Position numbers and translations under genes: made by a program. From assembly GCA_963809695.1 (NCBI GenBank), contig CAWEKI010000009.1, positions 558,001 through 622,000 on the forward strand: DNA of 64,000 bases, written 5' to 3'. Under the pieces are notes generated by a model. The model was not told the DNA's origin, made no database searches, and worked only from the letters and a program-made list of their open reading frames with translations. This DNA comes from JAGDMJ01 sp963809695. Its GTDB lineage: Bacteria > Bacteroidota > Ignavibacteria > UBA10030 > UBA6906. How positions within the stretch are numbered: position 1 is the first letter of the stretch; each line of letters begins with the position of its first letter. This document shows positions 18,203 to 26,464 of this stretch, in pieces.

Positions 18203-19456
18203 ATGTCCAAGTACGAGAAGCTGAATCCGCCCGCTGCCGGACGGAAGATTTCCATTGAGGGGGGAGCACTCCGGGTTCCGGACAATCCTATTATTCCCTT
18301 CATTGAAGGGGACGGAACGGGACCTGACATCTGGCGGGCTTCACAGCTTGTCTTTGACGCGGCGGTGGCAAAGGCCTACAAGGGCACGCGTTCCATAGCG
18401 TGGTTCGAAGTGTACGCGGGGGAAAAATCCAATGTGGTGTACGGTGCAGGCACATGGCTGCCGGATGACACGCTGACAGCCGTCAAGGAATTCACCGTCG
18501 CCATCAAAGGGCCCCTGACGACCCCGGTGGGGGGCGGCATCCGCTCTATCAATGTTGCACTCCGGCAGATGCTCGATCTGTACGTCTGTCTCCGTCCGAT
18601 CCGGTACTTCAACGGCGTCCCGTCCCCCGTGAAACATCCCGAGCACATCGACATGGTGATCTTCCGGGAAAACACGGAGGATATCTATGCCGGGATCGAG
18701 TGGAAAGCAGGAACCCCGGAGGCAGTAAAGATCGTGCAGTGGCTTCAGAAAGAAATGGGGGTGACGAAGATCCGCTTCCCCGAAACGTCCAGCATCGGGA
18801 TCAAACCCGTCTCCAGGGAAGGGACGGAACGGTTGGTGCGCGCAGCGATTCAGTATGCGATCGCCAACAAGCGTACCTCCGTGACGCTCGTCCACAAGGG
18901 GAACATCATGAAATTCACCGAAGGCGGGTTCCGGGACTGGGGCTATGAACTGGCTAAGAGGGAGTTCGCCGGCGATATCGTCACCTGGGACGACTGCGGG
19001 GGCCGGAGACCGGAAGGAAAGATCCTTATCAAGGATGTGATCGCCGATGCGTTCCTGCAACAGATCCTTACCCGTCCCTCGGAATACGAGGTGATCGCCA
19101 CGCTCAACTTGAACGGTGACTACATCTCCGATGCCCTTGCAGCCCAGGTCGGCGGCATCGGCATCGCGCCGGGCGGGAACATCAACTACGAAACGGGTTA
19201 CGCCGTGTTCGAAGCCACTCACGGAACGGCACCGAAGTACGCCGGGCAGGACAAGGTGAACCCGGGCTCCGTGATTCTCAGCGGTGAAATGATGCTGCGC
19301 TATATGGGGTGGCATGAAGCGGCCGACCTGATCATGGCCGCTCTGGAAAAAACCATTGGCCAGAAGGTGGTTACCTATGACTTCGCCCGGCTGATGAAAG
19401 GCGCACGCGAAGTCAAGTGCTCGGAGTTTGGAAGGGCGATTGCGGGAAATATGTAG
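18203..19456 (+). CDS. icd: Isocitrate dehydrogenase (NADP+)
   Basis: Oxidatively decarboxylates isocitrate to 2-oxoglutarate in the TCA cycle. At 417 aa it closely follows the E. coli-type enzyme: RSINVALRQMLDLYVCLRPI includes the substrate-binding serine that is phosphorylated in enterics, then MVIFRENTEDIYAGIEW and LVHKGNIMKFTEGGF. HGTAPKYAGQDKVNPGS carries the Lys-Tyr pair linked to NADP preference. Start ATG at 18203 follows GGGAG. A rho-independent terminator lies just downstream. Aconitase is encoded 650 bases away on the other strand. Confidence 0.96.
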   Translation: MSKYEKLNPPAAGRKISIEGGALRVPDNPIIPFIEGDGTGPDIWRASQLVFDAAVAKAYKGTRSIAWFEVYAGEKSNVVYGAGTWLPDDTLTAVKEFTVAIKGPLTTPVGGGIRSINVALRQMLDLYVCLRPIRYFNGVPSPVKHPEHIDMVIFRENTEDIYAGIEWKAGTPEAVKIVQWLQKEMGVTKIRFPETSSIGIKPVSREGTERLVRAAIQYAIANKRTSVTLVHKGNIMKFTEGGFRDWGYELAKREFAGDIVTWDDCGGRRPEGKILIKDVIADAFLQQILTRPSEYEVIATLNLNGDYISDALAAQVGGIGIAPGGNINYETGYAVFEATHGTAPKYAGQDKVNPGSVILSGEMMLRYMGWHEAADLIMAALEKTIGQKVVTYDFARLMKGAREVKCSEFGRAIAGNM

Positions 19457-19479
19457 GTACTGTGGCAATAGAGCCATGA

Positions 19480-19508
19480 CGCCCCGCCCTCGGCGGGGCG
19501 CCGTTTTT
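19480..19508 (+). terminator. Rho-independent terminator after icd
   Basis: CGCCCCGCC-CTC-GGCGGGGCG forms a perfect nine-base-pair stem followed by CCGTTTTT. It begins 24 bases after the icd stop. The stem core is the same as in the terminator at 16353-16383. Confidence 0.85.
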
Positions 19509-19522
19509 CAATATACGCCAGA

Positions 19523-20008
19523 TCATTCCTTGCCGGGGGTTGCTTCCGCTCGCTTTCTCCCATCCCTATCGTCGTTTCCTGCCTGCGGACTGCAGTATTC
19601 TTTGAACACCTCCACAAGGTATTGAGCGATTTCAAAGGCGGTCCGGCGCTCGATCTGATACCGCGGGATGAAATGCACCAACCGGCTGTCCCTGTAAAGC
19701 GCCATCGAGGGAGAGGACGGGGGAAGAGCGCCAAGGTGATGCCGCAGCCTGGCTGTGGCCTCGATGTCGCCGCCGGCAAAAACGGTTGTCAGGAGGTCTG
19801 GCCGAACGGGGGACTTCATCAGCGCCATGCCCAAACCGGGCCTGGCTTTTCCTGCCGCGCATCCGCATACCGAATTGATCACGATCAGGTTCGTCCCTTT
19901 GTGTGTGCTGATCACCGTGTCAACGTCTCCTGCAGTACGGAGCTCACGAAAGCCCAACGCAGTCAGTTCGTCACGGAATGGCTGTATCGCTTTCGGATCG
20001 TATTGCAT
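19523..20008 (-). CDS. BrxA/BrxB-type bacilliredoxin
   Basis: Thiol-disulfide protein that removes bacillithiol or similar low-molecular-weight thiols from proteins. The active-site motif is VNSVCGCAAG, followed by VFAGGDIEATARLRHHL and PPSSPSMALYRDSRLVHFIP, as in YphP/YqiW. The 161 aa length exceeds the usual ~145 because of a charged C-terminal tail. Start ATG 20008 has GGGGGAG six bases upstream. It is downstream of the aconitase gene on the same strand with a 91-base gap, so co-transcription is possible. Confidence 0.92.
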   Translation of the reverse strand: MQYDPKAIQPFRDELTALGFRELRTAGDVDTVISTHKGTNLIVINSVCGCAAGKARPGLGMALMKSPVRPDLLTTVFAGGDIEATARLRHHLGALPPSSPSMALYRDSRLVHFIPRYQIERRTAFEIAQYLVEVFKEYCSPQAGNDDRDGRKRAEATPGKE

Positions 20009-20099
20009 ATCTTTCTCCCCCTTCAGCATGTGAATGAACAGTCCGCCCTGCATGTTTCTTTTACAACCCCCTTTGCTGCTCCCGAAGTTCCACGGTAAT

Positions 20100-22565
20100 T
20101 TATTTCCGCCCTCTCCTGACCGATTTCTTTTTCGGAGCAGCCTTTCTTGCCCGTTCCGTTTTCCCCTTTTTTGCAGTGCGCGCTTTCGTCTTTCCACTGT
20201 TTGTGCGTTTCATGGCCGGCTGACGGCGCGCGCGCTTTTTCCTGGCTGGCCGGGTGGACGCCTTTGGAACGGCGGGAAGCTGAAGCCCGGCATCATGCTG
20301 CATTTTTATTGTCTGGGCCGCGATCAGGTTCAACGCGCTCCCGGCTTTGAACCAGCCGATCTGATTCTCGTTGAACGAATGGTTCAGCAAGCACTCATCC
20401 ACAGTGCCGTCCGAGTGTTTGAGGACCATCTTCAACGGGCCTCCCGGAGCAAAAGACGTGAGACCCAGTATCGAGATCCGGTCGTCTTCGTGGACCTTGT
20501 CATAGTCGGCAGGATCAGCGAACGTCAAAGGGAGCATCCCCTGCTTCTTTAGGTTCGTCTCATGGATCCGGGCAAAGCTCTTGACAATGATTGCCCTGCC
20601 ACCGAGCCAGCGCGGCTCCATTGCAGCATGCTCTCGGCTCGAGCCTTCGCCATAGTTCTCATCCCCCACCACAACCCAGCCCATCCCCCGTGCTTTGTAC
20701 TCCCGCGCGACTGCCGGGTATTCCTTCTTTTCGCCGGTGAGCACGTTCCTGCCGACACCTGCTTCGCCGGTGAAGGCATTCACCGCGCCGCTGAACATGT
20801 TGTTTGAAATGTTGTCCAGGTGGCCGCGGTATTTCAGCCATTTGCCGGCAGGAGAAATGTGGTCGGTCGTGCATTTCCCTTTCGCCTTCAGGAGCAGCGG
20901 GACGTCGACCAGATTGTTGCCATCCCACGCCGGGAACGCCTCGAGAACCTGGAGCCGATCGCTCTCCTTGCTCACTTTCACCTTGATCTTTGTCCCGTCT
21001 TTTGCCGGGGGCACATATCCGCTCTCCCCGGGAGTAAATCCCCGGAGAGGAAGTTCGTCTCCCGTGGGCGGATCAAGCTTCACGGTTTCTCCCTTGTCGT
21101 TGGTAAGCGTATCGGTGATCGGGTTGAAGGTAAGCCGCCCGGCAAATGCGAATGCCGTCACGATCTCAGGGCTCGCGACAAAAGCATGAGTGTCGGGATT
21201 GGCATCGTTCCTTCCGGCGAAATTTCTATTGAAGGACGTAATGATGGAATTCTTGTCCCCCTGCTGCACGTCATGCCGTTTCCACTGGCCGATGCAAGGG
21301 CCGCATGCGTTCGCCAGGACGACCCCGCCAACATCCGTAAGCACCCGCAGGAGCCCGTCCCGTTCGATGGTCGCTCGAACCTGTTCCGATCCGGGGGTGA
21401 TGGTGAATTCCGATTTCGCTTTCAACCCGCGCTTCAAAGCCTGCCGCGCAACGCTTGCGGAGCGTTCAATGTCCTCATAGCTCGAGTTTGTGCAGCTGCC
21501 GATGAGCGCCACGCGCAGCTCCTCCGGGTACCCATTGTCCCTCACCGCCCGCCCAAAGTCCGAGATCTTCCACGCCTTGTCCGGAGTAAAGGGCCCGTTC
21601 ACCATCGGCTCCAACTCGGAGAGATTGACCTCTATGATTTGATCATAGAATTCTTCCGGAGAGGAAAGGACCTCAGGATCAGGCCGGAGGAATTCGGCAA
21701 TGTCGTCGGCAATCTTCGCGACCTGTGCCCGCCCCGTCGCTTTCAGGTACGCCGCCATCCGGGGATCATAGGGAAACACCGACGTTGTGGCACCCACCTC
21801 GGCGCCCATGTTGCAGATCGTCGCTTTCCCGGTTCCGGAGATCGAGCCGGTGCCGCCTCCAAAATATTCAATGATGGCACCAGTCCCCCCTTTTACCGTC
21901 AGCACTCCCGCCACTTTCAGAATGATGTCCTTCGCCGACGTCCATCCGTTCAGCGATCCGGTGAGGTGCACGCCGATGATCTTCGGGAATTTCAGTTCCC
22001 AGGGCATTCCCGCCATCACATCCACCGCATCCGCTCCGCCGACGCCGATGGCGACCATGCCAAGCCCCCCTGCGTTCGGCGTGTGCGAGTCCGTGCCGAT
22101 CATCATGCCGCCCGGAAACGCATAATTCTCAAGCACCACCTGGTGGATAATGCCGGAGCCGGGCTTCCAGAACCCGATGCCATGACGCGCTGAGACGCTC
22201 GCGAGAAAATCATAGACCTCTTTGTTCTCCCTGAACGCATGGTTGAGGTCAGGTCCTGCCCCCGCCTCCGCCCGGATCAGGTGATCGCAATGGACCGTGC
22301 TGGGGACGGCAACCTTTGGGATTCCTGCCGACATGAATTGGAGGAGAGCCATTTGGGCCGTTGCATCTTGCATTGCAACACGATCGGGTGTAAACTCGAC
22401 GTAGGTTACCCCCCGTTGAGGGGCTTCCTTCAAGGGCTTGCGATAGTGTGCGTACAGGATCTTCTCGGTGAGTGTCAGCGGCTTTCCCGTTACTTTTCTC
22501 GCTGCGCGAAGCCGTCCCGGTGTTCTGGCATAAATGTGTTCGATAAGATCAATGTCAAAGGCCAT
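20100..22565 (-). CDS. acnA: Aconitate hydratase with Lys/Arg-rich C-terminal extension
   Basis: Isomerises citrate to isocitrate in the TCA cycle. Fe-S ligands are evident in IGSCTNSSYEDIERS and NACGPCIGQW, and the swivel domain has GDENYGEGSSREHAAMEPR. The fold resembles the mitochondrial-type enzyme of about 755 aa, but this protein has 821. The last 54 residues (encoded by 20103-20264) contain 26 Lys/Arg, many Ala/Thr/Pro and a single acidic residue, resembling histone-H1-like tails. Start ATG 22565 is chosen because MAFDIDLIEHIYART begins the family fold. A promoter candidate lies 33 bases upstream. Confidence 0.95.
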   Translation of the reverse strand: MAFDIDLIEHIYARTPGRLRAARKVTGKPLTLTEKILYAHYRKPLKEAPQRGVTYVEFTPDRVAMQDATAQMALLQFMSAGIPKVAVPSTVHCDHLIRAEAGAGPDLNHAFRENKEVYDFLASVSARHGIGFWKPGSGIIHQVVLENYAFPGGMMIGTDSHTPNAGGLGMVAIGVGGADAVDVMAGMPWELKFPKIIGVHLTGSLNGWTSAKDIILKVAGVLTVKGGTGAIIEYFGGGTGSISGTGKATICNMGAEVGATTSVFPYDPRMAAYLKATGRAQVAKIADDIAEFLRPDPEVLSSPEEFYDQIIEVNLSELEPMVNGPFTPDKAWKISDFGRAVRDNGYPEELRVALIGSCTNSSYEDIERSASVARQALKRGLKAKSEFTITPGSEQVRATIERDGLLRVLTDVGGVVLANACGPCIGQWKRHDVQQGDKNSIITSFNRNFAGRNDANPDTHAFVASPEIVTAFAFAGRLTFNPITDTLTNDKGETVKLDPPTGDELPLRGFTPGESGYVPPAKDGTKIKVKVSKESDRLQVLEAFPAWDGNNLVDVPLLLKAKGKCTTDHISPAGKWLKYRGHLDNISNNMFSGAVNAFTGEAGVGRNVLTGEKKEYPAVAREYKARGMGWVVVGDENYGEGSSREHAAMEPRWLGGRAIIVKSFARIHETNLKKQGMLPLTFADPADYDKVHEDDRISILGLTSFAPGGPLKMVLKHSDGTVDECLLNHSFNENQIGWFKAGSALNLIAAQTIKMQHDAGLQLPAVPKASTRPARKKRARRQPAMKRTNSGKTKARTAKKGKTERARKAAPKKKSVRRGRK

Positions 22566-22597
22566 GGCAGTATCCTGAATGTGTGGAAAATATACAC

Positions 22598-22626
22598 AAT
22601 ATACGCATAGATGATTCCCTGCGCAA
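22598..22626 (-). promoter_or_regulatory. Candidate sigma-70-type promoter for aconitase
   Basis: TTGCGC and TATATT are separated by 17 bases on the minus strand, about 33 bases before the aconitase ATG. The -10 is good and the -35 weak. A second TATATT lies closer to the gene. Confidence 0.4.
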
Positions 22627-22670
22627 CCCATCGACTCACGGAAATCGTTCGCTTGGTGTGACCCGGTGGT

Positions 22671-22699
22671 TTGCAATACAGGCCGATTTTTGGTATTTT
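22671..22699 (+). promoter_or_regulatory. Candidate promoter for clpS-alaS-gmhA
   Basis: TTGCAA, a 17-base spacer and TATTTT lie 27 bases upstream of the clpS ATG. The architecture matches the hrcA promoter candidate at 40971-40999. Confidence 0.4.
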
Positions 22700-22726
22700 T
22701 CTGAATTAGGAACGAGTTTTCTTGTC

Positions 22727-23005
22727 ATGGCGACGAATCCTCTTGAGGAGCCGGTCCAGGAAGAAGAAGTCAATATCCAGGAACCGGCCAAGGTCATCCT
22801 GTTCAACGATGATGTGCATACCTTCGAGGAGGTCATTGGCCAGTTGATCAAGGCCATCAAATGCACCGAATCCAAGGCTGAGGCGCTCGCGTGGGAAGTG
22901 CATACCAAAGGAAGGGCGATCGTCTATACGGGAGAAATGATCAAATGCGTCGAAGTAAGCTCGATCCTGGAGGAAATAGCCCTGATGACACAGATCGAGG
23001 TCTGA
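22727..23005 (+). CDS. clpS: ATP-dependent Clp protease adaptor ClpS
   Basis: N-recognin that hands N-degron substrates to ClpA/ClpC. A 92-residue protein with an acidic, flexible N-terminus (residues 1-18) and the core VILFNDDVHTFEEVIGQLIK, then ALAWEVHTKGRAIVYTG, as in the ClpS fold. No clpA or clpC is nearby. Its stop overlaps the alaS start as TGATG. I start at MATNPLEE; an upstream ATG at 22583 would include promoter-like sequence. Confidence 0.88.
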   Translation: MATNPLEEPVQEEEVNIQEPAKVILFNDDVHTFEEVIGQLIKAIKCTESKAEALAWEVHTKGRAIVYTGEMIKCVEVSSILEEIALMTQIEV

Positions 23006-25770
23006 TGAAATCCAACGAGATCCGAGAGAGTTTTCTCCGCTTCTTTGAAGAGCGGGGACACAGAATCGTTCCCAGCGCGCCCGTGATTCCGCATGGGGAC
23101 CCGACCCTGCTCTTCACCAACGCAGGGATGAACCAGTTCAAGGATGTCTTCCTCGGAACTGGTACCAGACCCTATGTCCGTGCCGCAGACACCCAGAAGT
23201 GTATCCGCGTGAGCGGCAAGCACAATGACCTTGAAGAGGTCGGACGGGACACTTATCACCACACCTTCTTTGAGATGCTTGGTAACTGGTCCTTCGGGGA
23301 TTATTACAAGAAAGAGGCCATTGCGTGGGCATGGGAACTGCTCACGCAGGTCTGGGGACTGGAAAAGCGCCGGCTGTACGCGACAGTCTTTGAGACTGAC
23401 GACGAAGCCGAGAGCCTCTGGAAAGCCGTCACGGACATCGACCTCTCTCATGTCCTGCGATTCGGGAAGAAGGATAATTTTTGGGAAATGGGAGACACCG
23501 GTCCGTGCGGTCCCTGTTCCGAAATTCATATTGACCTGACTCCCGACCTGAGCGGCGGGAAGCTGGTGAATGCCGGCGATCCCCGGGTGATGGAGATCTG
23601 GAACCTGGTTTTCATTCAGCACAACCGCACCCGGGAGGGCGCACTGGAAGACCTTCCCGCGAAACATGTGGACACCGGCATGGGATTCGAGCGGGTCTGC
23701 GCCGTCATGCAGGGCAAGCGGTCGAACTATGAGACGGATGTGTTCATGCCTATCATTGACGCGATCGCCAGGGTTACGGAGCATCCGTACGAGGGAGACG
23801 CAAACCAGGTGGCCATGCGAGTGATTGCGGACCATGCACGCATGCTCTCATTCGCCATCGCGGACGGAGCTATCCCCGGCAACGACGGGCGCGGGTACGT
23901 GCTCCGGCGGATCCTCAGGCGTGCCGCGCGCTTTGGACGGAATCTGCAGATGCGCGAGCCGTTCATCTACCGCATCCCCAGCGCCGTCGCCGCCAACATG
24001 GGGAAAGCATTCCCCGAAGTGGGTGAGAAACTCTCTCACATAGAGCGGGTCATCAAGGCGGAGGAAGAGAGCTTCAATGCCACGCTTGACCGCGGCCTGG
24101 ACATTTTTGAGTCCGTCGTCCAGCGCATCGGCCATTCCACGACGTTTCCCGGCGAGGATGCGTTCAAACTGTACGACACGTTCGGCTTTCCGCTCGACCT
24201 CACACAGCTTATGGCAAGCGAGCGCGGCCTCACGGTGGATGTGGGGACATTCACAGACTTGATGGAAGAACAGCGCACGCGGGCCCGAGAGGCAGGCAAG
24301 CAAGAGGAGGCCCCCGATATGGCCGCAGTCGCCGCGAAGTTGGCTGAAGTCGCCGACTCGGAATTCGTTGGATATGACCACCTCGAAACGAGATCGCACC
24401 TAACCCGCGTGATCGACGGACGGTTTGTGTCGCTCGACCAAACCCCGTTTTATGCACAGTCCGGCGGGCAGGTGGACGATACCGGGTTCATTCGGGGAGA
24501 GCGTTTCCTGGCCCAGGTTCTCGATTCCTTCAAGCAGGACAAGAAGATCGTCCATGAGATCCGGATTCTTGAAGGGCGCCCGGAGGAGATAACTGGCAAG
24601 GAGGTCGAGGCGACCGTAGACCGTCCGCGCCGTCTCAATATTCAGCGCAATCATTCGGCAACACATCTGGTGCATGAAGCACTCCGCCGGGTACTGGGAA
24701 CGCATCTTCACCAGCAGGGGTCCCTTGTTGCACCGGACAGGCTTCGGTTCGACTTCAATCATTTCGAGAGGATCTCTCCCGAAGAGCTGAGGGCAATCGA
24801 AGAGATCGTCAACGAGAAGATCGCCGCCGCGATTTCGGTTCACGCTCTGAACGACCCGAAAGATTGGCTCTCCATTGACGAAGCGAAACGTCGTTATCCG
24901 CATGTCAAAATGTTCTTCGGCGATAAATATGGCGACCGGGTGAGGATCGTTGAAATTGACCCGCAATTTTCGGTTGAGCTCTGTGGCGGCACGCATGTGA
25001 CCACTACGGAGGATATCGGGCTGTTCAAAATTATCTCCGAGTCGAGCATTGCCAGCGGGATCCGGCGCATCGAAGCCGTGACCGGGGACGGGATCAAACG
25101 GTATATTGACGAGCAGATCGTGAAGGTCGGCACCATGGACGAGAGGATCCGCCGGCTGGCCGAGGAGGCTGCGTCCCTGGAAAAAGAGCTGGGGCGGTCA
25201 CCGGCTGCCCCCGCCCCCCGTGAGCGGCTGACGTTCGCGCTGGCAACCATGGTCACGCAGGAGCATCCTTCCCCCGAAACGCTGAAGATCCTCGACCGTG
25301 CGCTGGCAGAACGGGAGCTGGAAACGGAACACCGTACGAAGGCACTCGCCGACCTCCGGAAAGAACTTTCACGGAGCCGCGTGCAAGGGGCTTCGTCGAA
25401 GATCGAGGCATTGGTGGCAAGCGCCGCTCACGTGGACGGATTCCGCCTGGTTGCTTCGCGCGTCAACGCAGCGAGCATGGACGAGCTCAAGAGCCTCGGC
25501 GATACGTTGCGCGACCGGCTCGGCAGCGGCGTGGGTTTGCTGGCGAGCGTGATCGATGATAAGGTAGCACTTGTGTGCGTGGTGACCGACGACCTCCTGA
25601 AGAGAACCCCCCTGCAGGCGGGAAAGATCGTGGGCGCCATTGCGAAACGCGTCGGCGGCGGGGGCGGAGGACGCGCGCATCTGGCCACCGCTGGCGGCAA
25701 GGACGTTGCGGAGCTCGACGGCGCCCTGCAGGAAGCCGGAGAAGTTGTGCGGTCGATGCTGGGGCAGTGA
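23005..25770 (+). CDS. alaS: Alanine--tRNA ligase
   Basis: Charges tRNA-Ala and edits Ser/Gly mischarging. At 921 aa it has the class II core from MKSNEIRESFLRFFEERGH, the HVDTGMGFERV motif, the editing domain with HSATHLVHEALRRVLGTH and CGGTHV, and a C-terminal DHHA1 domain ending in GGGGGGRAHLATAGGKD. The start ATG shares bases with the clpS stop (TGATG), so translation may be coupled. gmhA follows after 32 bases. Confidence 0.97.
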   Translation: MKSNEIRESFLRFFEERGHRIVPSAPVIPHGDPTLLFTNAGMNQFKDVFLGTGTRPYVRAADTQKCIRVSGKHNDLEEVGRDTYHHTFFEMLGNWSFGDYYKKEAIAWAWELLTQVWGLEKRRLYATVFETDDEAESLWKAVTDIDLSHVLRFGKKDNFWEMGDTGPCGPCSEIHIDLTPDLSGGKLVNAGDPRVMEIWNLVFIQHNRTREGALEDLPAKHVDTGMGFERVCAVMQGKRSNYETDVFMPIIDAIARVTEHPYEGDANQVAMRVIADHARMLSFAIADGAIPGNDGRGYVLRRILRRAARFGRNLQMREPFIYRIPSAVAANMGKAFPEVGEKLSHIERVIKAEEESFNATLDRGLDIFESVVQRIGHSTTFPGEDAFKLYDTFGFPLDLTQLMASERGLTVDVGTFTDLMEEQRTRAREAGKQEEAPDMAAVAAKLAEVADSEFVGYDHLETRSHLTRVIDGRFVSLDQTPFYAQSGGQVDDTGFIRGERFLAQVLDSFKQDKKIVHEIRILEGRPEEITGKEVEATVDRPRRLNIQRNHSATHLVHEALRRVLGTHLHQQGSLVAPDRLRFDFNHFERISPEELRAIEEIVNEKIAAAISVHALNDPKDWLSIDEAKRRYPHVKMFFGDKYGDRVRIVEIDPQFSVELCGGTHVTTTEDIGLFKIISESSIASGIRRIEAVTGDGIKRYIDEQIVKVGTMDERIRRLAEEAASLEKELGRSPAAPAPRERLTFALATMVTQEHPSPETLKILDRALAERELETEHRTKALADLRKELSRSRVQGASSKIEALVASAAHVDGFRLVASRVNAASMDELKSLGDTLRDRLGSGVGLLASVIDDKVALVCVVTDDLLKRTPLQAGKIVGAIAKRVGGGGGGRAHLATAGGKDVAELDGALQEAGEVVRSMLGQ

Positions 25771-25802
25771 ATCTTACACATTCCCATCACACACACTCAG
25801 CC

Positions 25803-26420
25803 ATGTCACATCTTCCACTCACCATTCTCGCCCGCCAGGCGTTCATTCAGGATGAGCTGAATGCCAGCGCCCGGACAAAGACCAAAATCTTCGAGGAATG
25901 CGCGCGGGACATTATCAAGGCCGTGGACGCCATTATCGGAGCCTACAACCGCCACAAGAAAATTCTCTTGTGCGGCAATGGCGGCTCGGCAGCCGATGCG
26001 CAGCACCTGGCCACCGAGATGGTAATCCGGATGAATCCGGCCATCAAGCGTCCCGGCCTCCCCGCCATCGCCCTGACCGCCGACTCTACCCTGCTCACGG
26101 CGGGAGCCAATGATATCGGCTACGATCAGGTGTTTGCCCGGGCGGTTGAGGCGCTCGGGGAAGAGGGGGACGTACTTATCGGTCTGAGTACAAGCGGAAA
26201 ATCGGAAAGCGTGAACAACGCGATGAGATTGGCGAGGACGAAAGGGTTGACCACGATCGCTCTCGGAGGCAGAGGAGGCGGTGCGATGAAAGAGCTTGCG
26301 GACGTAGCGATCATAGTTCCGTCCGATGACACCGCGAGGATCCAGGAAGGCCACATAACCATCGGTCATATTATTTTTTCGCTGGTGGAGAATGAAATGT
26401 ACGGCGGGAAGAAAGGCTGA
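25803..26420 (+). CDS. gmhA: Phosphoheptose isomerase (SIS domain)
   Basis: Converts sedoheptulose 7-phosphate to D-glycero-D-manno-heptose 7-phosphate, the first step toward inner-core LPS heptose. The 205 aa protein has the SIS sugar-phosphate loop CGNGGSAADAQHLATEM, LIGLSTSGKSESV and the C-terminal EGHITIGHIIFSLVE typical of GmhA. Start at MSHLPLTI (25803); an upstream ORF extension overlaps alaS. No other heptose genes are in the window. The next gene, for a glycosylphosphotransferase, starts 44 bases downstream. Confidence 0.9.
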   Translation: MSHLPLTILARQAFIQDELNASARTKTKIFEECARDIIKAVDAIIGAYNRHKKILLCGNGGSAADAQHLATEMVIRMNPAIKRPGLPAIALTADSTLLTAGANDIGYDQVFARAVEALGEEGDVLIGLSTSGKSESVNNAMRLARTKGLTTIALGGRGGGAMKELADVAIIVPSDDTARIQEGHITIGHIIFSLVENEMYGGKKG

Positions 26421-26464
26421 GGTTGGAGAATGGAAGCTCGAAAATCGAGAATGCGTTGGCGCTC

